Shown here in pieces: positions 25,022 through 31,866 of a stretch of 34,529 nt of DNA (positions are counted from its first letter, which is position 1; the number at the start of each line of letters is the position of its first letter). The DNA comes from Clostridia bacterium. GTDB taxonomy: Bacteria; Bacillota; Clostridia; Oscillospirales; CAG-272. Position numbers and translations under genes: made by a program. Below the pieces are notes generated by a model, which worked only from the letters and a program-made list of their open reading frames with translations, did not search any database and was not told the origin of the DNA. The stretch is taken from the NCBI GenBank assembly GCA_017501225.1, contig JAFVXH010000012.1, positions 1-34,529 on the forward strand. The letters are read 5' to 3'.

Positions 25022-25069
25022 GTAGGGGCGTTCTTTGAACGCCCGCGGGCGAACACAGTTCGCCCCTAC
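25022..25069. repeat. Double-hairpin palindromic repeat
   Basis: Outer arms GTAGGGGCG/CGCCCCTAC (25022-25030, 25061-25069) enclose two back-to-back hairpins, GGGCGTTC/GAACGCCC (25026-25044) and GGGCGAAC/GTTCGCCC (25047-25065). The design is that of REP/BIME-type or non-autonomous elements. I recall similar GTAGGGGCG repeats in other Clostridia. Confidence 0.7.
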
Positions 25070-25088
25070 CGTGGGTATGTCAATATTT

Positions 25089-25135
25089 TATGATTTCTCC
25101 GCTAAGAACATCACGCTTTTGTCTATCTGCTTTTT
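25089..25135 (-). repeat. Right copy of the 47-bp imperfect inverted repeat
   Basis: The partner of 24121-24167, in inverted orientation. Read on the minus strand it continues in frame to a stop codon shortly after the GEI codons. It starts 15 bp past the dehydrogenase stop, leaving no room for a complete gene. Confidence 0.6.
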
Positions 25136-25150
25136 GCGTTTTTCCGACGC

Positions 25151-26185
25151 TTAGAAGCATTTTCCGCTCTTGCAATCCTCCGCCTGCCCGCCACGGTAGC
25201 ATACCTCGTTTTCACATTGACCGTTTTGAACGAGAGATCGGATGTTCTCCACCGTCGTTTGCGCGATGTTGGAAAGCGCATCCTCGGTCAGGAATGCCTG
25301 ATGCGACGTCACGATCACGTTGGGCATGGATATCAGGCGCGCAAGGGTATCGTCCTCGATGATATGTCCCGAAAAATCCTCAAAGAAGAAATCCGCCTCC
25401 TCCTCGTAAACGTCAAGGCATGCCGCACCCACCTTTCGGGATTTGATGCCCGCCAGCAGAGCCTCGGCGTCAACGAGAGCGCCTCGCGAGGTGTTCAGGA
25501 TCACGACTCCGCGACGGCATGCGTCAATCGCCCGTTCGTCGATGACGTGGTACGTTTCCTCGGTCAGGGGACAGTGCAGGGATATGATGTCACTGCCGCG
25601 GAAGAGCTCGTCAAGAGATACGTATTTGACCGTATCTCCGTTATCAAGCCCTGCGGCTTGGTACTTATCATATGCAAGCACCCGCATGCCAAAGCCGCGG
25701 CAAATATCGATAAACACGCGCCCGATGCGTCCGGTGCCGATCACGCCAACCGTCTTTCCGTGCAGGTCGAAGCCGGTCATCCCCGCAAGGCTGAAATTGA
25801 AATCCCTGGTGCGGATATATGCCTTGTGGATGCGGCGGATCGAGGTCAGGAGCATTGCCACGGTGTGCTCGGCAACAGCATAGGGCGAGTATGCGGGCAC
25901 GCGAAGCACGTGAACGCGACCGAATGCGTATTTCATATCAACGTTATTAAATCCCGCGCACCGAAGCGCCACGATACGGATCCCCAATTCCTGCAAGCGG
26001 TCAATGACGGGAGCGTTGACCGTATCGTTGACAAAGACGCAAACGGCATCGTATCCCGCCGCCAGCTCCACGGTATCCTCGTTGAGCTTGGTTTCAAAGT
26101 ATTTGATATCCAGCCCGCACTCCGCGCTATATTTGTCAAAGGAGGGTTTGTCGTAGGGCTTGGCATCAAAAAAAGCAATCTTCAT
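25151..26185 (-). CDS. D-2-hydroxyacid dehydrogenase (D-lactate dehydrogenase type)
   Basis: NAD-dependent reduction of a 2-ketoacid, most likely pyruvate to D-lactate. The 344 residues show the Rossmann motif VGVIGTGRIG (146-155), R234 in NTSRGALVD, E263 in LDVYEEE and H295 in TSHQAF, the complete catalytic set. ADFFFED after the glutamate, and the C-terminal ENEVCYR, favour the LdhA-like D-lactate dehydrogenases over phosphoglycerate dehydrogenase. A cysteine-rich tail (CKSGKCF) is unusual. CGGAGGAAAA precedes the ATG. It is monocistronic, transcribed from 26243-26215. D-lactate would be a natural substrate of a LarA-type racemase, although that gene is on the other strand 2 kb away. Confidence 0.9.
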   Translation of the reverse strand: MKIAFFDAKPYDKPSFDKYSAECGLDIKYFETKLNEDTVELAAGYDAVCVFVNDTVNAPVIDRLQELGIRIVALRCAGFNNVDMKYAFGRVHVLRVPAYSPYAVAEHTVAMLLTSIRRIHKAYIRTRDFNFSLAGMTGFDLHGKTVGVIGTGRIGRVFIDICRGFGMRVLAYDKYQAAGLDNGDTVKYVSLDELFRGSDIISLHCPLTEETYHVIDERAIDACRRGVVILNTSRGALVDAEALLAGIKSRKVGAACLDVYEEEADFFFEDFSGHIIEDDTLARLISMPNVIVTSHQAFLTEDALSNIAQTTVENIRSLVQNGQCENEVCYRGGQAEDCKSGKCF

Positions 26186-26214
26186 TTGTTTTCCTCCGTC
26201 TATTGTTTTTTCAT

Positions 26215-26243
26215 ATTATACCACACAGACGGTGTATTTTCAA
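26215..26243 (-). promoter_or_regulatory. Promoter of the D-2-hydroxyacid dehydrogenase
   Basis: On the minus strand TTGAAA (26243-26238) and TATAAT (26220-26215) with a 17-bp spacer, about 30 bp before the ATG. Confidence 0.85.
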
Positions 26244-26440
26244 CACAAAGTCAAAATGAAAGCATGTCAAAGTCGCCGATATTGTCAAGAGATGCGAACA
26301 TGCTCTTTCAGGTATCAGGGCCGTAGGCTCACCCCGAAAAGTCTTGCGCAAAGCGGCGCGCCGCGTCACGCAAACGAACGGGACGCTTTTTCCGTTCTGC
26401 ACATAAGGATCCATGGTTATCCTCCCTTTTCGGAGGCATT

Positions 26441-28018
26441 TTATTTTTTGATATGCTCAAGCGTGCGCGCGATGCGATCGGAGATTCTGACGGTTTCGAA
26501 GCCGTAAAGCCCTGTGTGCAGAGTATCGTTGAAGGGCTTGGTCCAGCATTCGGGAATCGAGCGGATCCCGTTTGCCATGCCGAGGATCGAGCCGACGGTT
26601 GCGCCGTTGCAATCGGTATCAAAGCCGGTTTCCACCGCCATGCAGATCGATTTCCCAAAATCTCCGCCGCCGTACAGTAAGGACGCAACCACGATCATCG
26701 CGTTGGAATTGGTATGGCACCAGCCGTGCTGGGTATATTCGTCATACTTCTCGTGGATGCTTTCAAAGCAAGCCGTTTGCGACGTGCCGCTTCGGAATCC
26801 TTCCAGAACCGAGGTGATCTCCTCGTACAGTCTGGAGGTGCACGGAATCTGTGCAAGACCTGCGGACACGATCTGCTCGATATCGTTTGTGGAGGCAGCG
26901 GCAGCGATCATAGCAGCGATCATCATTTCACCGTAAATGCCGTTTTTAATATGAGAGATCGAGGCATCTCTCCACGCCATTTCCGCGGCAAGCGCGGGAT
27001 TGCCAGGATTGATGTAGCCGTAGTAATCGCCTCGGATCTGCGCGCCGATCCACTCACGGTACGGATTCTGATACATCGCAGATTGGGGAGGCGCAAAGCC
27101 CTTGATGAAATTGCAGAACGCGACCTGCTCCGCGGTGCAGTACCCCGCCTTTCGTTGATATTTGAGCCAGTTGGTGGCAACGTCAAGCGGGGTAAAATCT
27201 CTCCCAAAGCTCTGGATCAGCTCCTGCGCCAGCACGGTGTAGTTGGTATCGTCATCGACGGGCATGCTGTCGATCCTGTCGGCATAGTATCTTGCGGAGA
27301 ATCGGAAGGTGTATTTATCCAGGATCTCCTGCGTCAGATCGGTCCTTTGAATGTAGCGGTACATCGGGAAGTTCCCGGTTTCCTTCAGGAAGGGGTGAAG
27401 CTCGTTGGTGCGCACGCCCTCGACCGTCTTCCCAAGCATGCAGCCGGCGATTCTGCCTCGCCACGCGCCGCTGATCTTCTCCTCCAGAGCGTCCTCGTCA
27501 AAGGGAAGGATATTGTCGTTGCCTCGGCGCAGGCTTTTGATCTGCTCCAGCGTGGAGGGCTCTACGTATCGGTATCCCTCGCGCTGCTTGGCGGTGCGCA
27601 CAAGATCGAACAACGCATCTCCGAATTTCTTTTTGATCTCATTTTTGGGCAAACGGGAAACCGCGGAAAAGAGATCCTTATACACCTCGATATCCAGCCC
27701 CTCGTCGATGGATTGCTGATATTCGGTTGCGAGATTGGAGGCGTAGAATTCCTGATCCTGAACGATCTGATACTGTGGCTCGATCAGATCTGCTCCCGTC
27801 ATTTCCGCAACGGCGCGGCTGTCGTTCCCAAGGACCAAAGAATCCAGAGATACGTCAAAATATTTTGCGAGTCGGATGATCTTGTCAAGGTCGGGGGTAG
27901 CGGTACCGCTTTCCCATTTTTGAACGGATTGCTGGGATACTCCGACGATCTCGGCAAGCTGTGCCTGTGTGAGCTTTGCATCGTTTCTGATTTTGTGAAT
28001 GGAAGTTCCGATATTCAT
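26441..28018 (-). CDS. XRE DNA-binding domain fused to ADP-ribosylglycohydrolase
   Basis: A 525-residue two-domain protein. The start at 28018 follows AAGGAGG; upstream in-frame codons lie beyond the promoter. Residues 1-66 are a Cro/C1 helix-turn-helix (VSQQSVQKWESGTATP). Residues ~67-180 are a helical linker region of unknown role. Residues ~181-525 are an ADP-ribosylglycohydrolase (DraG/ADPRH) domain with GAWRGRIAGCMLGKTVEG, the metal-site VDDDTNY (254-260), GEMMIAAMIAAAA, and the second metal motif GFDTDCNGATVG (465-476). Both acidic clusters are intact, so hydrolase activity is plausible. The fusion suggests a regulator that senses or removes ADP-ribose marks, or one that responds to an ADP-ribosylated nucleotide. 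No ADP-ribosyltransferase is in the window. Confidence 0.88.
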   Translation of the reverse strand: MNIGTSIHKIRNDAKLTQAQLAEIVGVSQQSVQKWESGTATPDLDKIIRLAKYFDVSLDSLVLGNDSRAVAEMTGADLIEPQYQIVQDQEFYASNLATEYQQSIDEGLDIEVYKDLFSAVSRLPKNEIKKKFGDALFDLVRTAKQREGYRYVEPSTLEQIKSLRRGNDNILPFDEDALEEKISGAWRGRIAGCMLGKTVEGVRTNELHPFLKETGNFPMYRYIQRTDLTQEILDKYTFRFSARYYADRIDSMPVDDDTNYTVLAQELIQSFGRDFTPLDVATNWLKYQRKAGYCTAEQVAFCNFIKGFAPPQSAMYQNPYREWIGAQIRGDYYGYINPGNPALAAEMAWRDASISHIKNGIYGEMMIAAMIAAAASTNDIEQIVSAGLAQIPCTSRLYEEITSVLEGFRSGTSQTACFESIHEKYDEYTQHGWCHTNSNAMIVVASLLYGGGDFGKSICMAVETGFDTDCNGATVGSILGMANGIRSIPECWTKPFNDTLHTGLYGFETVRISDRIARTLEHIKK

Positions 28019-28048
28019 ATGCTTGCGCCTCCTTGTTTGTTCTTCTTC

Positions 28049-28077
28049 ATTATACAATGGCTTCTCCCAAAAAACAA
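28049..28077 (-). promoter_or_regulatory. Promoter of the XRE-ADP-ribosylglycohydrolase gene
   Basis: On the minus strand TTGTTT (28077-28072) and TATAAT (28054-28049), spacer 17 bp, 31 bp before the start. The direct repeat ACTTGC/TTGCTTG and ACAACTGCGAGTTGT-type symmetry just upstream (28098-28115) could be autoregulatory sites. Confidence 0.75.
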
Positions 28078-28146
28078 GCAAGTTTGATTTGCTTTTGATA
28101 CAACTGCGAGTTGTATTTGCAAGGAACGCTCTGCAACCAAAACGAA

Positions 28147-28168
28147 AAGGCACCCTGATGGGTGCCTT
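28147..28168 (-). terminator. Terminator of the two-gene orphan unit
   Basis: A 9-bp stem AAGGCACCC/GGGTGCCTT (28147-28155, 28160-28168) with loop TGAT, followed on the minus strand by TTCGTTTTGG. It lies 33 bp past the stop of the 147-residue gene. Confidence 0.85.
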
Positions 28169-28200
28169 CGTTTTGTGTTGTGCTTCCTTAATAGATGCCA

Positions 28201-28644
28201 CTATGTTAAATCCATTGTTGAATACCCTATAGCGCGAAGTCGCTTTTCCAATGACCAAAAATCTGAATCATCTTTTGAATACGCATTCCAGCCGATTCTC
28301 ATCAAAAAGTTTTTAAAAGGAGTTGTTTTTGTTGTTCTGCAAAATCGGATATGATGATTATCAGTGAATAATTCATAGAAGCCATTCGATCTTGCGGAAT
28401 ATCTTCCACCAATACCCTTAACTTTTCTATCGGTTGTGTCGGTGTCTAATAGTCCAAAAGCTTCTCGGAAGTTTCGCGCACAATCTTCAAGAAAAATCTT
28501 TTGTATTTCACCTTTATTGTCTTTGAAAATCAGCTCTTTTGGGGTAACTTCAAGTATATTTTCAAAAGGAATTTTAATTACGGTGTCATCGCTTTCTATG
28601 TGATACTCTTCTTGAATAATCTTGGAATATTCTTGCCAGCTCAT
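28201..28644 (-). CDS. Hypothetical protein, second gene of an AT-rich pair
   Basis: A 147-residue soluble protein that I do not recognise. The start at 28644 is chosen because AAAGGTGAT lies just upstream. The N-terminal half is acidic and beta-like (VIKIPFENILEVTPKELIFKD). The C-terminal half has a glycine/arginine-rich GIGGRYSARSNGFYELF followed by FKNFLMRIGWNAYSKDDSDFW. No membrane segments. It starts 7 bp after the 67-residue gene, so the two are one unit. Its composition is lower in GC than the core genes. Confidence 0.72.
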   Translation of the reverse strand: MSWQEYSKIIQEEYHIESDDTVIKIPFENILEVTPKELIFKDNKGEIQKIFLEDCARNFREAFGLLDTDTTDRKVKGIGGRYSARSNGFYELFTDNHHIRFCRTTKTTPFKNFLMRIGWNAYSKDDSDFWSLEKRLRAIGYSTMDLT

Positions 28645-28651
28645 ATGGATA

Positions 28652-28855
28652 TCACCTTTCTTTGGGGTATTTGTTGAGGTAATTATAATAATCACTCAAT
28701 AACTTTTTATTTTTCACAAAATCAAGCATTTCTATCTTCTTCTCATTTATCCAATACGCCTTTTGAATAATGTCATAAGCATATTTTTCGCCCTCGGTTT
28801 TCGGGGGATTGTTGCGAAAGTATGTCTTGCATCTAAGCAAGGTTAATTTTATCAC
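28652..28855 (-). CDS. Small hypothetical protein, first gene of the AT-rich pair (start uncertain)
   Basis: Up to 67 residues, very rich in Lys, Tyr, Asn and Glu, ending in NYLNKYPKER; not recognised. The longest frame begins at GTG 28855, but no ribosome binding site precedes it. A promoter-like -10 (28851-28846) overlaps these first codons, so translation may begin further in, or the gene may be a truncated 3' remnant. It is 7 bp upstream of the 147-residue gene, which argues that it is expressed. Confidence 0.5.
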   Translation of the reverse strand: MIKLTLLRCKTYFRNNPPKTEGEKYAYDIIQKAYWINEKKIEMLDFVKNKKLLSDYYNYLNKYPKER

Positions 28856-28874
28856 ATTTTTAACTAAAAATCAA
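28846..28874 (-). promoter_or_regulatory. Possible promoter of the AT-rich gene pair
   Basis: On the minus strand TTGATT (28874-28869) and TAAAAT (28851-28846), spacer 17 bp, immediately next to copy 2 of the TTCAC element. It conflicts with the longest start for the small gene. Confidence 0.5.
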
Positions 28875-29061
28875 TGCTTTTCGACCAAAGCGCCAAAGGC
28901 GGAGGAGAAAAGCTACATCTAATACCTTTTCACTATTCACTATTACTTATTACCTCCAAAAAAATTCCTCGGTGGAGGAAGAGAAAAGTGAAGAGTGAAG
29001 AGTGAAAAGTGAAAAGTGAAGAAGTAAAAAAATATCCTCGGAACAAGTCCGAGGAATTTTT
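28875..29061 (-). repeat. TTCAC-repeat intergenic element, copy 2 (inverted)
   Basis: Read on the minus strand it has the same order as copy 1. A hairpin TCCTCGGA/TCCGAGGA (29035-29055) comes first, then a TTCACTTTTCACT/CTTCAC minisatellite (28985-29026), a GGAATTTTTTTGG-type segment, GTAATAGTGAATAGTGAAAAGG, and a terminal hairpin GCTTTT...AAAAGC (28876-28913). The units differ in detail but the modules are collinear. Non-coding. Confidence 0.75.
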
Positions 29062-29340
29062 TGGGTTGCGGGGGTGGGATTTTTCATTGCCCTCCCCAGT
29101 CGCATAGTCGAAATGCGCGCAAAGCACAGCCTTGCTTCATTTCTCCTTGCTTTGTGGGGTATCGCGGCGCAAAAAGGATACTCAATCCTTTTTGCTTGCT
29201 CACCCACTCCCTCCGCCGCCTGCGGCTGCCGGAGGTCGTGGTGGCAATTCAAAATCTCGCTCGCAGAGCAAAAAAGAACAGACACCCATGGGGTGTCTGT
29301 TCTTTTTTGTGCAAGGGCTATAAAAAAGATATTTTTGCCA
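29062..29340. other. Hairpin-rich non-coding stretch
   Basis: Several consecutive inverted repeats are visible: CGCAT/ATGCG near 29102-29117, GCAAAAAGGAT/ATCCTTTTTGC (29169-29179, 29185-29195), CCTCCG/CGGAGG around 29210-29235, and the strong terminator at 29271-29307. Open frames here have repetitive, non-protein-like translations. It looks like a composite of intergenic repeats between chromosome and mobile element. Confidence 0.6.
29271..29307. terminator. Strong bidirectional hairpin left of the recombinase genes
   Basis: A 17-bp perfect stem (29271-29287 with 29291-29307) with A-tract and T-tract flanks. It is 60 bp beyond the last recombinase stop and can end that minus-strand operon. 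Confidence 0.85.
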
Positions 29341-29344
29341 TTTT

Positions 29345-29382
29345 GCTTACGGGATTTGAACCTCACGGGTTATTCGGTAAGC
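29345..29382. other. Candidate attachment site: tRNA-3'-end-like sequence beside the recombinase
   Basis: Reading the minus strand from the recombinase stop codon, GAGGTTCAAATCCCGTAAGC resembles the T-loop and 3' half of a tRNA, but the 5' half of the T-stem does not pair and there is no cloverleaf. GCTTAC (29345-29350) and GTAAGC (29377-29382) form inverted arms around it. Position next to an integrase gene suggests an att site. Confidence 0.35.
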
Positions 29383-31007
29383 AGTTCTTCGGTCACCTCC
29401 AATCCTCCGATAAATATTACCTTTATGCGGTCTTTTGACTCGACCACTATGCACTCGATTATTTGCCTTACGACCTGATCGTCATACTCCATGGGGCGGT
29501 TCTTTAAGCCCTCGATCACCGTGAAGATTTCGTCAAGTCGAGACTCGGTGGTTTCTCTCTTTTGTTTGGTTTCCGTGATATCTGCGAGTTGGCGTTGCAA
29601 CTCGCTTTTTTCATCCATCAGCTCTCTCACCTTGTTTTCATCGAACTCGCCGACGGTATCGGAGGATATCGTCTTGAGCATGGCTGAAAATTCGGCATCG
29701 ATCTCTGCGATTCTGACCTGTATTTCGAATGTTTTATCTACGGATTCCTCGCCGTTCAGTGCCATTCCGATGTGAAGCTTGAGTGTTTTTAACACGTCGA
29801 TATTCATTTGAGCCGTCTTTTGAATTGCTCTCATGATCGCTTCGTGCAGAGTGGTTTCTTCGACCGTTGGTGACTCATGGCAGTATTTCTTGCCGTAGTC
29901 AAGGCGGTTGATGCATCTCCACACATATCGCTTTTCGCCTTTGATTGTCCATGTGCATCTGCGGTAGGGCGTTTTGCATTCTCCGCAGACAAGCAACTCG
30001 GTCAAGGCATATTTGCTTGAGTATTTTCCTTGCTCGGTCTTTGTTCCAACCTGCTTCACCTTGGTCTTTGAAGTTCTTCTTGCAAGTTCCTCTTGAACTC
30101 TTGCGAAGGTTATTGCATCGATGATTGCAGGGTGGTTGTTCTCTACATAGTATTTGGGGCGTTCACCGTTATTTACTCTGACCTTCTTGGATATGCAATC
30201 CACGATGTATGTCTTGTTTATAATGGCATCGCCTTTGTATCTTTCGTTGGAGAGTATGGATTGAATTGTGGAGTACTGCCATTCGATTTTACCACTCGGC
30301 GATAGAATTCCACGTTCCTTGAGCTTTGCTATGATACCGCCGAAGCTGTCGCCAGATAGGTAGCTCTCATAAATAAACCTTATGGTTTCCGCTTCTTCGG
30401 GTACGATTTCGGGTTGACCGTCAGCTCCTTTGCGATATCCGAGGAAGTTCTTGTAGTGGAAGTATACCTTTCCTTCTTTCGCACATTGTGCCTTACCGAA
30501 TTTGATGTTGGCGCTTATGTTTTCGGATTCGCTTTGAGCGATTGAACCGTATATGGTGATGTAAAATTCTGCACCGGGCTGTGTGCTGTGAATACCTTGT
30601 TCCTCGAAGTACACGTCCACACCGATATCCTTCAGCATTCTTGTGTATTTAAGGCAATCTACGGTATTTCTTGCGAAGCGTGATATCGATTTTGTGATTA
30701 TCATATCCACCTTGCCACGCTTGCAGAGGCGGATCATTTTATTGAATTCCTCACGTTTCTTAACGCTTGTACCCGTGATTCCTTTGTCAGCGAATATTGC
30801 CACGAGTGTCCAATCGGGTTCGCTGTTAATTCGCTCGGTGTAGTAGCGTTTCTGCACGTCGTAGCTGTTGAGCTGTTCTTCTTGCTTAGTTGATACTCGG
30901 CAGTACGCCACGACTCTTTTTTGCCGATATTCTTGCTTGGTGCTTTCGCTTACATTAATTGTCGGCGGTATTACTCGTACCACCTTCGGTCTTACTGTGG
31001 CTTCCAT
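29370..31007 (-). CDS. Large serine recombinase (third of the cassette)
   Basis: Site-specific recombinase of 545 residues. The N-terminal resolvase domain carries the catalytic serine in AYCRVST (S39), and later KSISRFARNT, the conserved arginine-bearing helix. The recombinase domain spans roughly residues 190-310 (FLGYRKG...ERYKGDAI). A zinc ribbon follows with CGECKTPYRRC and CINRLDYGKKYC (~345-385), then a long coiled coil (~425-515). The first ~30 residues are an extension before the catalytic fold. The start overlaps the preceding gene by 53 bp. It is the element-proximal gene facing the candidate att site. All active-site features are present. Confidence 0.92.
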   Translation of the reverse strand: MEATVRPKVVRVIPPTINVSESTKQEYRQKRVVAYCRVSTKQEEQLNSYDVQKRYYTERINSEPDWTLVAIFADKGITGTSVKKREEFNKMIRLCKRGKVDMIITKSISRFARNTVDCLKYTRMLKDIGVDVYFEEQGIHSTQPGAEFYITIYGSIAQSESENISANIKFGKAQCAKEGKVYFHYKNFLGYRKGADGQPEIVPEEAETIRFIYESYLSGDSFGGIIAKLKERGILSPSGKIEWQYSTIQSILSNERYKGDAIINKTYIVDCISKKVRVNNGERPKYYVENNHPAIIDAITFARVQEELARRTSKTKVKQVGTKTEQGKYSSKYALTELLVCGECKTPYRRCTWTIKGEKRYVWRCINRLDYGKKYCHESPTVEETTLHEAIMRAIQKTAQMNIDVLKTLKLHIGMALNGEESVDKTFEIQVRIAEIDAEFSAMLKTISSDTVGEFDENKVRELMDEKSELQRQLADITETKQKRETTESRLDEIFTVIEGLKNRPMEYDDQVVRQIIECIVVESKDRIKVIFIGGLEVTEELLTE

Positions 31008-31866
31008 TCGTTGACTCCTTTCTGATTATTTGGTCATTTTCAAGTATGAATGCTATTGTTTTGTTGTTATAGAGGATAATTGCCTTTACTATTTTTTCGG
31101 TTGTTACTGCGGAGAAGGATTCAAGCTTCTCCATGCTACTCAGATCAGCTTTCAGCTTTTGCGTTGTATAGGCTGCTGAATCTATGTCTTGATATTTTTG
31201 CGACACGGCTTCAAGCATCTTTTTGCGGATCGCATCTCTATCCACCTCGATATTCTCGAGCATTCGGGCGATTTCGTTGTTTATTTTGCGTGTTTCGATG
31301 CTTGGCTCAATTGCTTCGGGAGCAACCTCGTGAACCAATTCGGGGTGGTCTATTAAGTAGTTCATTGCTTCTGTAATATCTTGAAGCAGCTCGGTATCAT
31401 CTTTATCAATTCCGATTCGGCACTCGAGGTTCTCGCACATCCATCGTGTTTGGCACTTTCTCTTGCTATCGAATCGGCGTTTCATTTTGCTTTGGCATAT
31501 CGGACAGAGGATGGGAGTTGTAAGTTGGTATATTTCGGCTTTTCTATCCGTTTCTTTTTGCGTGTTTCTTCCGTTCTTAATGCCTTGGATTGCAGTATGC
31601 ATTTCCTCGCTTATAAGCCTTGGATACGAGTCTGTTCCGAGGTATCTTTCATCTTCGAGGATGCGTTTGACTCTCGCCTTATTCCAACCGTAGATACCGG
31701 GCAGGTATTCGATTAATCTCTCGTTTAGCCATTCGGCGATCTTGAGGAGCGATTGTCCTTCGAGATAGGAAAGGCATACTTCGCCTACGATGGCAGACTC
31801 GGTTGGATGAACTATAATCGTTCCGTTGTTGTAGCAGTATCCGTAGGGGATGTTTCTGTTTTTCAT
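30955..31866 (-). CDS. Recombinase-domain protein lacking the catalytic resolvase domain
   Basis: A 303-residue relative of large serine recombinases. It begins directly with the recombinase domain (NIPYGYCYNNGTIIV...ILEDERYLGTDSYPRLISEEMH). A zinc ribbon follows (CPICQSKMKRRF...WMCENLECRIG, ~125-155), then a helical C-terminus with coiled coil. No N-terminal catalytic domain or catalytic serine exists, so it cannot cut DNA alone; a DNA-binding accessory or directionality role is inferred. ATG 31866 is chosen because it overlaps the upstream stop as ATGA, with GGAAGG ahead. It also overlaps the next recombinase gene by 53 bp. It is full length for this type and does not look freshly broken. 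Confidence 0.85.
   Translation of the reverse strand: MKNRNIPYGYCYNNGTIIVHPTESAIVGEVCLSYLEGQSLLKIAEWLNERLIEYLPGIYGWNKARVKRILEDERYLGTDSYPRLISEEMHTAIQGIKNGRNTQKETDRKAEIYQLTTPILCPICQSKMKRRFDSKRKCQTRWMCENLECRIGIDKDDTELLQDITEAMNYLIDHPELVHEVAPEAIEPSIETRKINNEIARMLENIEVDRDAIRKKMLEAVSQKYQDIDSAAYTTQKLKADLSSMEKLESFSAVTTEKIVKAIILYNNKTIAFILENDQIIRKESTNGSHSKTEGGTSNTADN

Noticed and set aside
26211..26414. A 67-codon minus-strand frame after the ADP-ribosylglycohydrolase gene, with GGGAGG before its ATG
   Set aside because: The ribosome binding site is good, though caught in a CCTCC/GGAGG hairpin. However, the translation is not protein-like, shows no recognisable motif, and runs through the dehydrogenase promoter.
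26714..28087. A 457-codon open frame antisense to the XRE-ADP-ribosylglycohydrolase gene
   Set aside because: The opposite strand encodes a recognisable two-domain protein. The antisense frame has no motif and covers the promoter of the real gene.
29345..29382. A complete tRNA gene at the recombinase end
   Set aside because: Only a T-loop-like half is present. The T-stem does not pair and no acceptor or anticodon arms can be built.
29061..29478. Open frames in both strands between the TTCAC element and the recombinase
   Set aside because: They read through several hairpins and a strong terminator and have low-complexity or cysteine/arginine-rich translations. The DNA is better explained as composite intergenic repeats.
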